From Arthrobacter crusticola (GTDB lineage: Bacteria > Actinomycetota > Actinomycetes > Actinomycetales > Micrococcaceae), in NCBI RefSeq assembly GCF_004357995.1, contig NZ_SMTK01000001.1:248001-312000 (forward strand): DNA of 64,000 nt. The letters are read 5' to 3'. Within the stretch, counting starts at the first letter, position 1. Each line of letters starts with the position of its first letter. The translations under genes were made by a program, and so were the position numbers. Below are positions 56,078 to 64,000 of this stretch, in pieces. The notes below the pieces were generated by a model, which saw only the letters and a list, made by a program, of their open reading frames with translations, was not told where the DNA came from and made no database searches.

Positions 56078-58639
56078 CTACCGGTCCACGGCCTGGGCGC
56101 GCAGCGCCCGCTGCACGCCGTCGCGGTTCTCCAGGATCAGGCGCCGCAGCGACGGAATCTCGTCACCGAGTTCGGCCAGGAATGCGTCGGTCCTCTCGAG
56201 GGTATCCTGCGAGACGAGCCGGGAGGGGTACAGACCGACGACGATCTGCTGGGCGATCTCGTAGGTGCGCGAGTCCCAGACCTCCCGGACCGAGTCGAAG
56301 TACTTCGCGGCGTACGGCTCGAGCAGCGCGGTGTCGTGGACACGGGTGAAACCCTGGATCGCCGACCGCTGGGCGGCGTTGGGCAGGTCACTGCGCTCCA
56401 CGATGGCGCTCCAGGCATCGGCCTTGGCCTCCGCGGTCGGCACTGCGGCGCGTGCCTGGGCGGCCGCGAGCTGGCCGGTCGCGGTGGAGTCGGCGGCGAG
56501 CTCGGCATCGATCTTCTCTTGGCCGTACCGGCCTCCGGCGACGAGGGAGGTGAGCAGCTCCCAGCGGAGGTCCTGGTCAACCGTCAACCCTTCGGGAACC
56601 GACGTGCCAGTCAGGATTGCCTCGACAACGTCGAGCTGGGCATCGGTGCGGGCGTGGGTGGCGAAGGCCTTGATGAACTGCAGCTGCGAGTCCGAGCCGG
56701 GCCCTGCCGCCTCGGAGAGCTCAAGCAGGCTGTCGGCCACGGCGTCGCTCATCGCCTGCCGGTCCTCGGGCTTGACGTAGAAGGTGAGGGTGGCGGCCAG
56801 CTGGCGGAGCAGCACCAGGACGACCGAGGAGTCCGATTCCTCCCCGATGTTCTGCATGATCAGTTCGACGTAGTTCCGCGCCGGCGTCTCGCCGTCCCGC
56901 GCCGCATCCCAGGCCGAACCCCACACGAGGGTGCGGGCCAGCGAGTCGGCGAAGTGCCTCAGATGCCGGATGGAGGTGCGCAGCGACGCCGGATCCAGGC
57001 GGATCTTGGCGTAGGCGAGGTCGTCGTCGTTCAGCAGGACCAGGGCGGGCCGGCGCTGCCCGAGGGCTTCGGGCACCTCGGTGCGTTCGCCGTCGACGTC
57101 GAGCTCCATGCGGGCCACCCGGGTCAGCCGGCCCTCGTCGTCGAGGTCGTAGAAGCCGACCGCGAGGCGGTGGGGACGGATGGTCGGGTAGTCCTCGGGT
57201 GCGGACTGGGCGATGGAGAAGGCGGTGATCACGCCGTCCTCGTCCACGGTGAACTCGGGGCGCAGGGTGTTCACGCCAGCGGTCTCGAGCCACAGGGAGG
57301 ACCACTGGGTGAGGTCGCGCCCGCTGGCCTTTTCGAGCTCGACGAGCAGGTCCTTGAGTTCGGTGTTCTTCCAGGAGTGCCGGGAGAAGTATTCCCGCAC
57401 GCCCTCCATGAACTTTTCCTGGCCCACCCAGGCGACCAGCTGCTTGAGCACCGAGGCGCCCTTGGCGTAGGTGATGCCGTCGAAGTTCACCTGGACGTCA
57501 TCGAGGTCCTTGATCTCGGCGACGATCGGGTGAGTGGAGGGCAGCTGGTCCTGGCGGTACGCCCAGGACTTCTCGAGCGAGGCGAATGTGGTCCAGGACT
57601 GGGTGAACTCCGTCGCCTCCGCGGCGGCGAGGGTCGACATGTACTCGGCGAAGGACTCATTGAGCCACAGGTCGTTCCACCACTTCATGGTGACGAGGTC
57701 GCCGAACCACATGTGCGCCAGCTCGTGAAGGATGGTGATGGCCCGGCGCTCCACCGTGGCCTCCGGGACGCGGGAGCGGAAGACATAGGTCTCCACGAAG
57801 GTCACCGCGCCGGCGTTTTCCATGGCCCCGGCGTTGAACTCCGGGACGAACAGCTGGTCGTACTTCTCGAAGGGGTAGGGCGTGCCGAACTGCTTCTCGT
57901 AGAACTCGAACCCCTGGCGGGTGAGCTTGAAGATGTTTTCGGCGTCGAGGTGCTGCATGAGGGACCGGCGGGCGAAGACCCCAAGCGGGATGGTGCGTCC
58001 GTCGGCGCTGGTCAGTTCGCTGCGCACCGCCTGGTACGGCCCGGCGATCAGGGCCGTGACGTAGGAGGACATGACCGGCGTCGGCTCGAACGACCAGGTG
58101 GAGCGTGCCGGCTCCTCGCCGGCAGCGGCTGCGGCGACCGGCTCGGGGGTGGGCGAGTTGGAGATGACATCCCAGTGCGGCGGCGCGGTCACCGTGAAGC
58201 GGAAGGTCGACTTGAGGTCGGGCTGCTCGAACACCGCGAACACGCGCCGGGAGTCAGGAACCTCGAACTGGGTGTAGAGGTAGACCTCACCGTCCACCGG
58301 GTCGACGAAGCGGTGGAGCCCCTCGCCCGTGTTCATGTACAGCATGTCGGCGTCAACGACGAGCTCGTTGGAGGCGGCGAGGTCCGGCAGGGCGATGCGG
58401 TGCCCGTCGGCGACCGAGGAGGGATCGAGTTCCACGCCGTTGAGGCTCACGCGGTGCACCGTGTCGGTCACGGCATCGATGAATGTTGAGGCACCCTGGA
58501 CCGCATCGAAGCGGATCACCGTCCTCGATCCGAACACGCGCTCCCCGCGCATCAGGTCGAGGTTGATGTCGTAGGAGTGGACTTGCAGGAGTTCGGAGCG
58601 GACGCTGGCTTCGCTGCGCGTCAGGTTCATGCCGGGCAA
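56078..58639 (-). CDS. pepN: aminopeptidase N (M1 family)
   Basis: Zinc metallopeptidase that trims N-terminal residues from peptides. 853 residues, the actinobacterial/Streptomyces PepN size. Seen: GAMENAG (271-277), zinc motif HELAH (305-309) with Glu328 in NESFAEYM, and an ERAP1-like C-terminal helical domain. Cytoplasmic; no signal peptide. The start is ATG 58639, or 58630 (MNLTRSEASV, closer to the family). First gene of the pepN-osmC-mscS-glbO run. Confidence 0.96.
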   Translation of the reverse strand: MPGMNLTRSEASVRSELLQVHSYDINLDLMRGERVFGSRTVIRFDAVQGASTFIDAVTDTVHRVSLNGVELDPSSVADGHRIALPDLAASNELVVDADMLYMNTGEGLHRFVDPVDGEVYLYTQFEVPDSRRVFAVFEQPDLKSTFRFTVTAPPHWDVISNSPTPEPVAAAAAGEEPARSTWSFEPTPVMSSYVTALIAGPYQAVRSELTSADGRTIPLGVFARRSLMQHLDAENIFKLTRQGFEFYEKQFGTPYPFEKYDQLFVPEFNAGAMENAGAVTFVETYVFRSRVPEATVERRAITILHELAHMWFGDLVTMKWWNDLWLNESFAEYMSTLAAAEATEFTQSWTTFASLEKSWAYRQDQLPSTHPIVAEIKDLDDVQVNFDGITYAKGASVLKQLVAWVGQEKFMEGVREYFSRHSWKNTELKDLLVELEKASGRDLTQWSSLWLETAGVNTLRPEFTVDEDGVITAFSIAQSAPEDYPTIRPHRLAVGFYDLDDEGRLTRVARMELDVDGERTEVPEALGQRRPALVLLNDDDLAYAKIRLDPASLRTSIRHLRHFADSLARTLVWGSAWDAARDGETPARNYVELIMQNIGEESDSSVVLVLLRQLAATLTFYVKPEDRQAMSDAVADSLLELSEAAGPGSDSQLQFIKAFATHARTDAQLDVVEAILTGTSVPEGLTVDQDLRWELLTSLVAGGRYGQEKIDAELAADSTATGQLAAAQARAAVPTAEAKADAWSAIVERSDLPNAAQRSAIQGFTRVHDTALLEPYAAKYFDSVREVWDSRTYEIAQQIVVGLYPSRLVSQDTLERTDAFLAELGDEIPSLRRLILENRDGVQRALRAQAVDR

Positions 58640-58871
58640 GGGGTCGCCTCCAGGGTGGGGAACAAGGACGCCGCGTCGGGGTCGCCCTGCGCAGCGTTTC
58701 GTATTCTCTCACTTTTTCCTTTTATCCACCTCCCTTCGGGCGCCCCGGCAGCACGCTGCCGGGGAGCGGGGAAGCGGGCGGAGGCCGGGCAGCGGCACCG
58801 GGGGAGACGGGGCGGCGGTGGCGTAGCAGTAGGCTAGAAGGCGGAATCACCCCCGACCGAACGGATTGCTC

Positions 58872-59345
58872 ATGCGTGTCCACCTCGCCACAGATCATGC
58901 AGGGATGGAGCTCAGCGCCCACCTTGTCGGCCACCTCGGCGCCGCCGGCTACGACGTGGTCGACCACGGCCCCACCGAGTACGACCCCGAGGACGACTAC
59001 CCACGCTTCTGCATCAACGCGGCCCTCGCCGTCGTCGCCGACCAGGCCGCAGGGGTCGAGGCGCTCGGGATCGTCCTGGGCGGGTCCGGCAACGGCGAGC
59101 AGATCGCTGCCAACAAGGTGCGCGGCATCCGCGCCGCCCTGGCCTGGAACCTCGACACCGCCCGGCTTGCCCGCAACCACAACGACGCGAACATCATCGC
59201 CGTCGGCGGACGCCAGCACAGCGTCGAGGAGGCGACCTCAATCATCGAGGCGTTCCTCGCCGAGCCGTTCAGCAACGACAGCCGCCACGTGCGCCGCATC
59301 GGCAAGATCGCCGACTACGAAGCCACCGGGGACGTCCCCGAGTAG
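58872..59345 (+). CDS. rpiB: ribose-5-phosphate isomerase B
   Basis: Interconverts ribose 5-phosphate and ribulose 5-phosphate. 157 residues of the RpiB/LacAB family. Seen: VHLATDHAGMELSAHL (3-18) with the substrate Asp-His, YPRFCINAA, and GIVLGGSGNGEQIAANKVRGIRAALAWN, where the usual catalytic Cys of GTG(I)G is replaced by Ser as in actinobacterial RpiB. ATG 58872 begins MRVHLATDHAG. Its terminator follows. Confidence 0.94.
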   Translation: MRVHLATDHAGMELSAHLVGHLGAAGYDVVDHGPTEYDPEDDYPRFCINAALAVVADQAAGVEALGIVLGGSGNGEQIAANKVRGIRAALAWNLDTARLARNHNDANIIAVGGRQHSVEEATSIIEAFLAEPFSNDSRHVRRIGKIADYEATGDVPE

Positions 59346-59378
59346 GCCCGGCGGCCGCCCCACGGGAGCGCACACAAA

Positions 59379-59409
59379 AACACCCGGACGTTCAAGACGT
59401 CCGGGTGTT
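59379..59409 (+). terminator. terminator of rpiB
   Basis: AACACCCGGACGT pairs with ACGTCCGGGTGTT around TCAAG, followed by GTCGTTTCC. Confidence 0.82.
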
Positions 59410-59419
59410 GTCGTTTCCG

Positions 59420-59490
59420 AGGGGATGACGGGAATCGAACCCGCGTAATCAGTTTGGAAGACTGAGGCTTTACCATTAAGCTACATCCCC
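59420..59490 (-). tRNA. tRNA-Gly(UCC)
   Basis: On the minus strand GGGGATGTAGCTTAATGG opens the molecule. The loop CTTCCAA gives anticodon TCC and the T-arm is GGGTTCGATTCCC. Acceptor GGGGATG pairs with CATCCCC. CCA is not encoded. Confidence 0.95.
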
Positions 59491-59602
59491 GGAGTCCGGG
59501 CCTCAGAGGCTCTCCGGAACGCATATAACTACACCACAGGTCGGGTGCAATCGCCAAATGTGCAACGGGGGTCAAAGTTACGTAGACTGGCTCTCGCACT
59601 CT

Positions 59603-59676
<74 letters not shown>

Positions 59677-59766
59677 CTCCGTATGTCGAAGACCCTAGTA
59701 TTTTCGGATGCCGGGTCCTCGTTTTTCAATACGGAAACTATCCCAATCACTCAGGAGTCCTACGCT

Positions 59767-61152
59767 GTGAAGAGCGCTGTCGAAAACCTTTCCCCCACGC
59801 GGGTGAAGCTCAATGTCGAGGTCCCGTTCGAGGAACTCAGGCCGAACATCGACGCGGCTTACAAGACGATCGCCGGTCAGGTGCAGGTTCCTGGATTCCG
59901 CAAGGGCAAGGTTCCCCAGCAGCTCATTGACCAGCGCGTTGGCCGCGGCTACGTCATCGAGACCGCCGTCAATGACGGGCTTGACGGGTTCTACCAGAAC
60001 GCCGTCAAGGAAACCGGAATCCGGCCGCTGAGCCGCCCCGAGGTCGAGATCACCGAGGTTCCGGACCCCGCCAAGAAGGACGGCCAGCTCGTCTTCACCG
60101 TTGAGCTGGACATCCGCCCCGAGATCGAACTGCCCGACTACTCGGGCATCGAGGTCACCGTCGAGGCCGCAAAGGCATCGGACGAGGACGTCGACAAGGC
60201 CGTGGACGAGCTGCGCAGCCGCTTCGGCACGCTCAACTCCGTCGACCGCCCGGCCAAGGACGGGGACTTCCTGACCATCGACCTCAGCGCCAAGATCGAC
60301 GGCGAAGAGGTCGACTCCGCTCAGGACCTCTCCTACCAGGTCGGCGCCGGCACCATGCTTGAGGGCATGGACGAGGCCGTCACCGGCCTGAGCGTCGATG
60401 AGTCCGCCACCTTCGCGACCAAGCTCGCCGGCGGCGAGCACTCCGGCGCCGACGCCGAGGTCACCGTCACCGTCAAGGCCGTCAAGGAGCGCGAGCTTCC
60501 CGAGGTCAACGACGACTTTGCCCAGCTGGCCAGCGAGTTCGACACTGCAGCCGAGCTGCGCGAGGACCTCGCCAAGCGCGCCGCCGAAAGCAAGATCGTC
60601 GACCAGGGCGTCGAAGCCCGCGACAAGGTCCTCGACAAGCTGGTCGAGATGATCGAGGTGCCCGTCCCCGAGGCCGTCATCACCGAGCAGCTTGAGCAGC
60701 ACTTCAAGCCCGAGAACGCCGGCAACGCCGGCGAGGAGCACGACACCGAGGAGCACCGTGCGGAGGTGCGCACCAACACCGAGCGCGCCTTCCGCAACGA
60801 GATCATCCTCGACACTGTTGCCGAGAAGGAAGAGGTCTCGGTCAGCCAGGCCGAACTGATCGACTACATCGTCTCGACCGCCAGCCAGTACGGCATGGAA
60901 CCGAACCAGTTCGCCCAGATGCTCGACTCCAGCGGCCAGGTGCCGATGATCGTCGGAGAGGTCCGCCGCCGCAAGGCCCTGGCCAAGGTTCTCGAACTGG
61001 CAAAGGTCACCGACTCCAACGGCGACGCCGTCGATCTCACGGACTTCGTGCGGCCCGGTGCCGACGACACCGAGACCGTCGAGGTCGAGGACACCGTCGA
61101 GGACGCGCCCGCCGCCGAGGTCACCGAGGGCGACGACGCGCAGCGCGCCTGA
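59767..61152 (+). CDS. tig: trigger factor
   Basis: Ribosome-bound chaperone and peptidyl-prolyl isomerase. 461 residues. Seen: N-terminal ribosome-binding domain with the signature GFRKGKVP (about 42-49), FKBP domain (about 150-240, [19 protein letters not shown]), and a long helical C-domain ending in a roughly 45-residue acidic tail. GTG 59767 is chosen because AGGAG lies 9 nt upstream and the protein then starts [15 protein letters not shown]; the frame from 59683 begins too close to tRNA-Pro. It lies upstream of the clpP-clpX genes, as in many bacteria. Confidence 0.97.
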   Translation: MKSAVENLSPTRVKLNVEVPFEELRPNIDAAYKTIAGQVQVPGFRKGKVPQQLIDQRVGRGYVIETAVNDGLDGFYQNAVKETGIRPLSRPEVEITEVPDPAKKDGQLVFTVELDIRPEIELPDYSGIEVTVEAAKASDEDVDKAVDELRSRFGTLNSVDRPAKDGDFLTIDLSAKIDGEEVDSAQDLSYQVGAGTMLEGMDEAVTGLSVDESATFATKLAGGEHSGADAEVTVTVKAVKERELPEVNDDFAQLASEFDTAAELREDLAKRAAESKIVDQGVEARDKVLDKLVEMIEVPVPEAVITEQLEQHFKPENAGNAGEEHDTEEHRAEVRTNTERAFRNEIILDTVAEKEEVSVSQAELIDYIVSTASQYGMEPNQFAQMLDSSGQVPMIVGEVRRRKALAKVLELAKVTDSNGDAVDLTDFVRPGADDTETVEVEDTVEDAPAAEVTEGDDAQRA

Positions 61153-61170
61153 TTCCGTTTCACCAGCGTG

Positions 61171-61206
61171 AAAAGACGCCGCGCCCTTCGGGGCGCGGCG
61201 TCTTTT
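61171..61206 (+). terminator. terminator of tig
   Basis: AAAAGACGCCGCGCCC pairs exactly with GGGCGCGGCGTCTTTT around TTCG. Confidence 0.9.
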
Positions 61207-61386
61207 GCGTTGCCCAGGCGGCCCCGGTTCCGGCCCGGAATGTCCCGCCCGGGCTGGTGCGCCGTCAGCGAACAGTTCCCGGAGCAGCAGCAAAAATTCG
61301 CCGGGCCGGGTTAGTGTCCAATGTGAGACAAACGGACGGGCAGCCCCTTTCGGGGAAGCGCCCGCCAGAGTGAGAGGTTAACGAGA

Positions 61387-62010
61387 ATGGCAACCGAACC
61401 AACCACCCCCAGCATGGCGACCGCCGATCCGGGCGGACGTGATGACTACATCTTCAACCGGCTCCTCAAGGAGCGCATTATCTGGCTCGGTTCCGAGGTG
61501 CGGGACGACAACGCGAACGTCATCTGCTCCCAGCTCCTGCTGCTCTCGGCGGAGGACCCGGAGCGGGACATCTTCCTGTACATCAACTCGCCCGGCGGCT
61601 CGGTGACCGCGGGCATGGCCATCTACGACACCATGCAGTTCATCCCGAACGACGTGGTCACGGTCGCAACCGGCCTCGCGGCCTCGATGGGCCAGTTCCT
61701 GCTGTCCTCCGGCACCAAGGGCAAGCGCTACGCCACCCCCCACGCGCGCATCCTCATGCACCAGCCCTCCGGTGGCATCGGCGGCACCGCCTCCGACATC
61801 CGCATCCAGGCCGAACTGATCCTCCACATGAAGCGGGTCATGGCTGAGCTGACTGCCGAGCAGACCGGCCAGAGCGTCGAGACCATCCTCAAGGACAACG
61901 ACCGCGACAAGTGGTTCACGGCCCAGGAAGGCCTCGAGTACGGGTTCTTCGACCACATCTCGGCGCACGCCGGCACGGTGTCCGGCGGCGGCGGAACCCA
62001 CCGCCCGTAA
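61387..62010 (+). CDS. clpP: ATP-dependent Clp protease proteolytic subunit ClpP1
   Basis: Serine peptidase subunit; actinobacteria usually build a mixed ClpP1P2 tetradecamer. 207 residues. Seen: [18 protein letters not shown], Ser in [11 protein letters not shown], His in ILMHQPSGG, and the catalytic Asp region [10 protein letters not shown] 5-prime leader with a GC hairpin (about 61340-61370) precedes it. The second subunit follows after 48 bp. Confidence 0.96.
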   Translation: MATEPTTPSMATADPGGRDDYIFNRLLKERIIWLGSEVRDDNANVICSQLLLLSAEDPERDIFLYINSPGGSVTAGMAIYDTMQFIPNDVVTVATGLAASMGQFLLSSGTKGKRYATPHARILMHQPSGGIGGTASDIRIQAELILHMKRVMAELTAEQTGQSVETILKDNDRDKWFTAQEGLEYGFFDHISAHAGTVSGGGGTHRP

Positions 62011-62058
62011 GTGCCTGCAGTTTCCTACCTTTCACAGCCTTTCCACCAGGAGACCCTC

Positions 62059-62733
62059 ATGAACACCAATTTCTCGGCCACGGCCGGGTCGCAGGCACCC
62101 CAGATGCCCTCAAGCCGCTACATCCTGCCGCAGTTCGAGGAGCGCACGCCCTACGGCTTCAAGCGCCAGGATCCGTACACGAAGCTGTTCGAGGACCGCA
62201 TCATCTTCCTCGGAACCCAGGTCGACGACGCCTCCGCCGACGACATCATGGCCCAGCTGCTCGTGCTCGAGTCCACCGACCCAGAGCGCGACATCACCCT
62301 GTACATCAACTCGCCCGGCGGGTCGTTCACGGCCATGACGGCGATCTACGACACCATGCAGTTCATTCGTCCGGAGGTGCAGACGGTGTGCCTCGGGCAG
62401 GCCGCCAGCGCCGCCGCCGTCCTGCTGGCCGCCGGTGCGCCCGGCAAGCGCCTGGCGCTGCCGAACGCCCGCGTCCTGATCCACCAGCCTGCCCTCTCGG
62501 GCGGGCAGGGCGGACAGGCCTCCGACCTGGAAATCCAGGCCAACGAAGTGATGCGCATGCGCACCTGGCTCGAGGACACCATCGCCCTGCACAGCGGGCG
62601 CGACACCGAACAGGTCAACCGCGACATCGAGCGCGACAAGATCCTCACGGCGGCCGAGGCCGTCACCTACGGTCTCGTCGACGAGGTCCTGACCTCGCGC
62701 AAGATGGTCCAGCCGATGATCAACACGCCGTAA
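62059..62733 (+). CDS. clpP: ATP-dependent Clp protease proteolytic subunit ClpP2
   Basis: Partner of the preceding subunit, 224 residues. Seen: the N-terminal [21 protein letters not shown] propeptide-like region, [18 protein letters not shown], Ser in [11 protein letters not shown], and His in [13 protein letters not shown] 62059 has AGGAG 6 nt upstream. A terminator separates it from clpX, which has its own promoter region. Confidence 0.96.
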   Translation: MNTNFSATAGSQAPQMPSSRYILPQFEERTPYGFKRQDPYTKLFEDRIIFLGTQVDDASADDIMAQLLVLESTDPERDITLYINSPGGSFTAMTAIYDTMQFIRPEVQTVCLGQAASAAAVLLAAGAPGKRLALPNARVLIHQPALSGGQGGQASDLEIQANEVMRMRTWLEDTIALHSGRDTEQVNRDIERDKILTAAEAVTYGLVDEVLTSRKMVQPMINTP

Positions 62734-62759
62734 TCTCCACCGGCCGCTCCCGGCCGCCG

Positions 62760-62796
62760 ATGCCCGTAGTGCCAGGTTTGGCACTACGGGCATTTT
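62760..62796 (+). terminator. terminator of clpP1-clpP2
   Basis: ATGCCCGTAGTGCCA pairs with TGGCACTACGGGCAT around a GGTT-type loop, then TTTT. Confidence 0.87.
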
Positions 62797-62867
62797 GGTA
62801 CTGATTCGCGGGATCATGTGGCCTAGAGTGGAAACAGCATCCAAGTACCACGTAAGGGGACTGACAC

Positions 62868-64000
62868 ATGGCTCGCATTGGTGAGAGCGCGGATCTGCTG
62901 AAGTGCTCTTTCTGTGGAAAAAGCCAGAAGCAGGTGCGGAAGCTCATTGCCGGCCCCGGGGTCTACATCTGCGATGAATGCATCGACCTCTGCAACGAGA
63001 TCATCGAAGAGGAGCTCTCGGAGGTCGCGGACCTCGGCACGTTCGAACTGCCCAAGCCCCGCGAAATCTTCGACTTCCTGCAGGAGTACGTGGTGGGCCA
63101 GGAGCCCGCCAAGCGTTCCCTGGCCGTTGCCGTCTACAACCACTACAAGCGGATCCAGTCCGGCAGCGCCCCGCGCACGGCCGGAACCCTCACTGGCGCA
63201 GCCGGTGCCGAGGAAGTGGAGATCGCCAAGTCCAACATCCTGCTGATCGGGCCGACCGGCTGCGGCAAGACCTACCTGGCCCAGACCCTCGCCCGGCGGT
63301 TGAACGTTCCGTTTGCCGTGGCCGATGCGACGGCCCTCACGGAGGCCGGGTATGTCGGGGAGGATGTCGAGAACATCCTCCTGAAGCTGATCCAGGCCGC
63401 GGACTATGACGTGAAGAAGGCCGAGCAGGGCATCATCTATATCGACGAAATCGACAAGATTTCGCGGAAGAGCGAAAATCCCTCGATTACCCGCGACGTC
63501 TCCGGCGAGGGCGTCCAGCAGGCCCTGCTGAAGATCCTCGAGGGAACCGTGGCGTCGGTTCCGCCGCAGGGCGGACGCAAGCACCCCCACCAGGAGTTCA
63601 TCCAGATCGACACGACCAACGTGCTGTTCATCGTCGCGGGCGCCTTCGCCGGCCTCGAGGAGATCATCGGGTCGCGTGCCGGCCGGAAGGGGATCGGGTT
63701 CGGTGCGCCGCTGAGCTCACTGAAGAACGAGGAAGTCAGCTACGGCGACGTCATGCCCGAGGACCTCCTGAAGTTCGGGCTGATCCCGGAGTTCATCGGC
63801 CGGCTTCCGGTGATCACGACGGTGACCCACCTTGACCGTCCGGCGCTCATGCAGATCCTCACCGAGCCCAAGAACGCCCTCATGAAGCAGTACCAGAAGA
63901 TGTTCCTGCTCGATGGCGTCGAACTGTCCTTCGACCCGAAGGCGCTCGAAGCGATCGCCGACCTCGCCCTGGAGCGGGGAACGGGCGCCCGCGGGCTGCG
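62868..64000 (+). CDS. clpX: ClpX, ATP-dependent unfoldase (3-prime end cut by window)
   Basis: AAA+ unfoldase that recognises substrates and feeds them to ClpP. About 377 residues are visible of roughly 425. Seen: N-terminal zinc-binding domain with CSFCGK and CDECIDLC (13-40), Walker A GPTGCGKT (about 128-135), Walker [11 protein letters not shown], and GRLP(V) with sensor elements. The frame runs off the right edge. ATG 62868 follows AAGGGGA. It shares its target complex with the clpP pair just upstream. Confidence 0.98.
   Translation, partial: MARIGESADLLKCSFCGKSQKQVRKLIAGPGVYICDECIDLCNEIIEEELSEVADLGTFELPKPREIFDFLQEYVVGQEPAKRSLAVAVYNHYKRIQSGSAPRTAGTLTGAAGAEEVEIAKSNILLIGPTGCGKTYLAQTLARRLNVPFAVADATALTEAGYVGEDVENILLKLIQAADYDVKKAEQGIIYIDEIDKISRKSENPSITRDVSGEGVQQALLKILEGTVASVPPQGGRKHPHQEFIQIDTTNVLFIVAGAFAGLEEIIGSRAGRKGIGFGAPLSSLKNEEVSYGDVMPEDLLKFGLIPEFIGRLPVITTVTHLDRPALMQILTEPKNALMKQYQKMFLLDGVELSFDPKALEAIADLALERGTGARGL

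Overview
The window is about 68% G+C and reads like the chromosome of a Micrococcales actinobacterium, most likely Micrococcaceae (Arthrobacter-like). The grounds are the gene orders rpsP-khpA-rimM-trmD-rplS-lepB-lepB-rnhB-DUF2469, yraN-comM-dprA-xerC, fasR-fabD-fabH-acpP-fabF next to aceE, and Nif3/C4-ribbon/RNase H; DUF3052, DUF3145, MptB and GlbO-type haemoglobin; frequent GTG/TTG starts; and leaderless promoters. Nearly all of it is core chromosome. I see no prophage, insertion sequence, rRNA operon or CRISPR array.

Layout. 0-10.5 kb: zwf (cut by the left edge) divergent from ffh, an alpha/beta hydrolase, a two-domain VOC dioxygenase with a palindromic operator, then the ribosome-maturation and secretion operon from rpsP to DUF2469. 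10.7-16.3 kb: a small acidic protein facing a DNA-processing operon (yraN, comM, dprA, a cysteine-less alkyltransferase homologue, xerC). 16.5-22.2 kb: DUF3145, then the FASII cluster with its PucR-type regulator. 22.3-27.4 kb: aceE divergent from DUF3052-peroxiredoxin-sirtuin. 27.5-32.3 kb: the one accessory-looking stretch, from tRNA-Val to rlmN, with an SGNH hydrolase, a decayed membrane acyltransferase and a large secreted multidomain protein. 32.3-41.6 kb: rlmN, gnd, cysK-cysE, msrA, Nif3, a zinc-ribbon homologue without its cysteines, an RNase H-VOC fusion, yaaA and the RNase P RNA. 41.8-52.2 kb: MFS transporter, def, acyl-CoA dehydrogenase, tRNA-His, orn, mptB, DUF3224, tRNA-Arg, VOC, SGNH, an SSB paralogue, ettA. 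52.4-64 kb: tesB, a hypothetical, glbO-mscS-osmC-pepN, rpiB, tRNA-Gly, tRNA-Pro, tig, clpP1-clpP2 and clpX (cut by the right edge).

Most modules are familiar: protein targeting and signal-peptide removal (ffh, lepB x2), nascent-chain handling and proteolysis (tig, def, clpP1P2X, pepN), pentose phosphate flux (zwf, gnd, rpiB), fatty-acid supply (fab cluster, aceE, tesB) and RNA turnover (orn, rnpB, rnhB, RNase H).

The least expected observations are: an Ogt/MGMT homologue whose active-site cysteine is glycine, inside the dprA-xerC operon; an RNase HI fused to a VOC domain where mycobacteria have a phosphatase; a shared inverted repeat upstream of fasR and fabD; an xerC frame with no ATG, GTG or TTG upstream of its core; and a C4 zinc ribbon in which three of four cysteines are serine.
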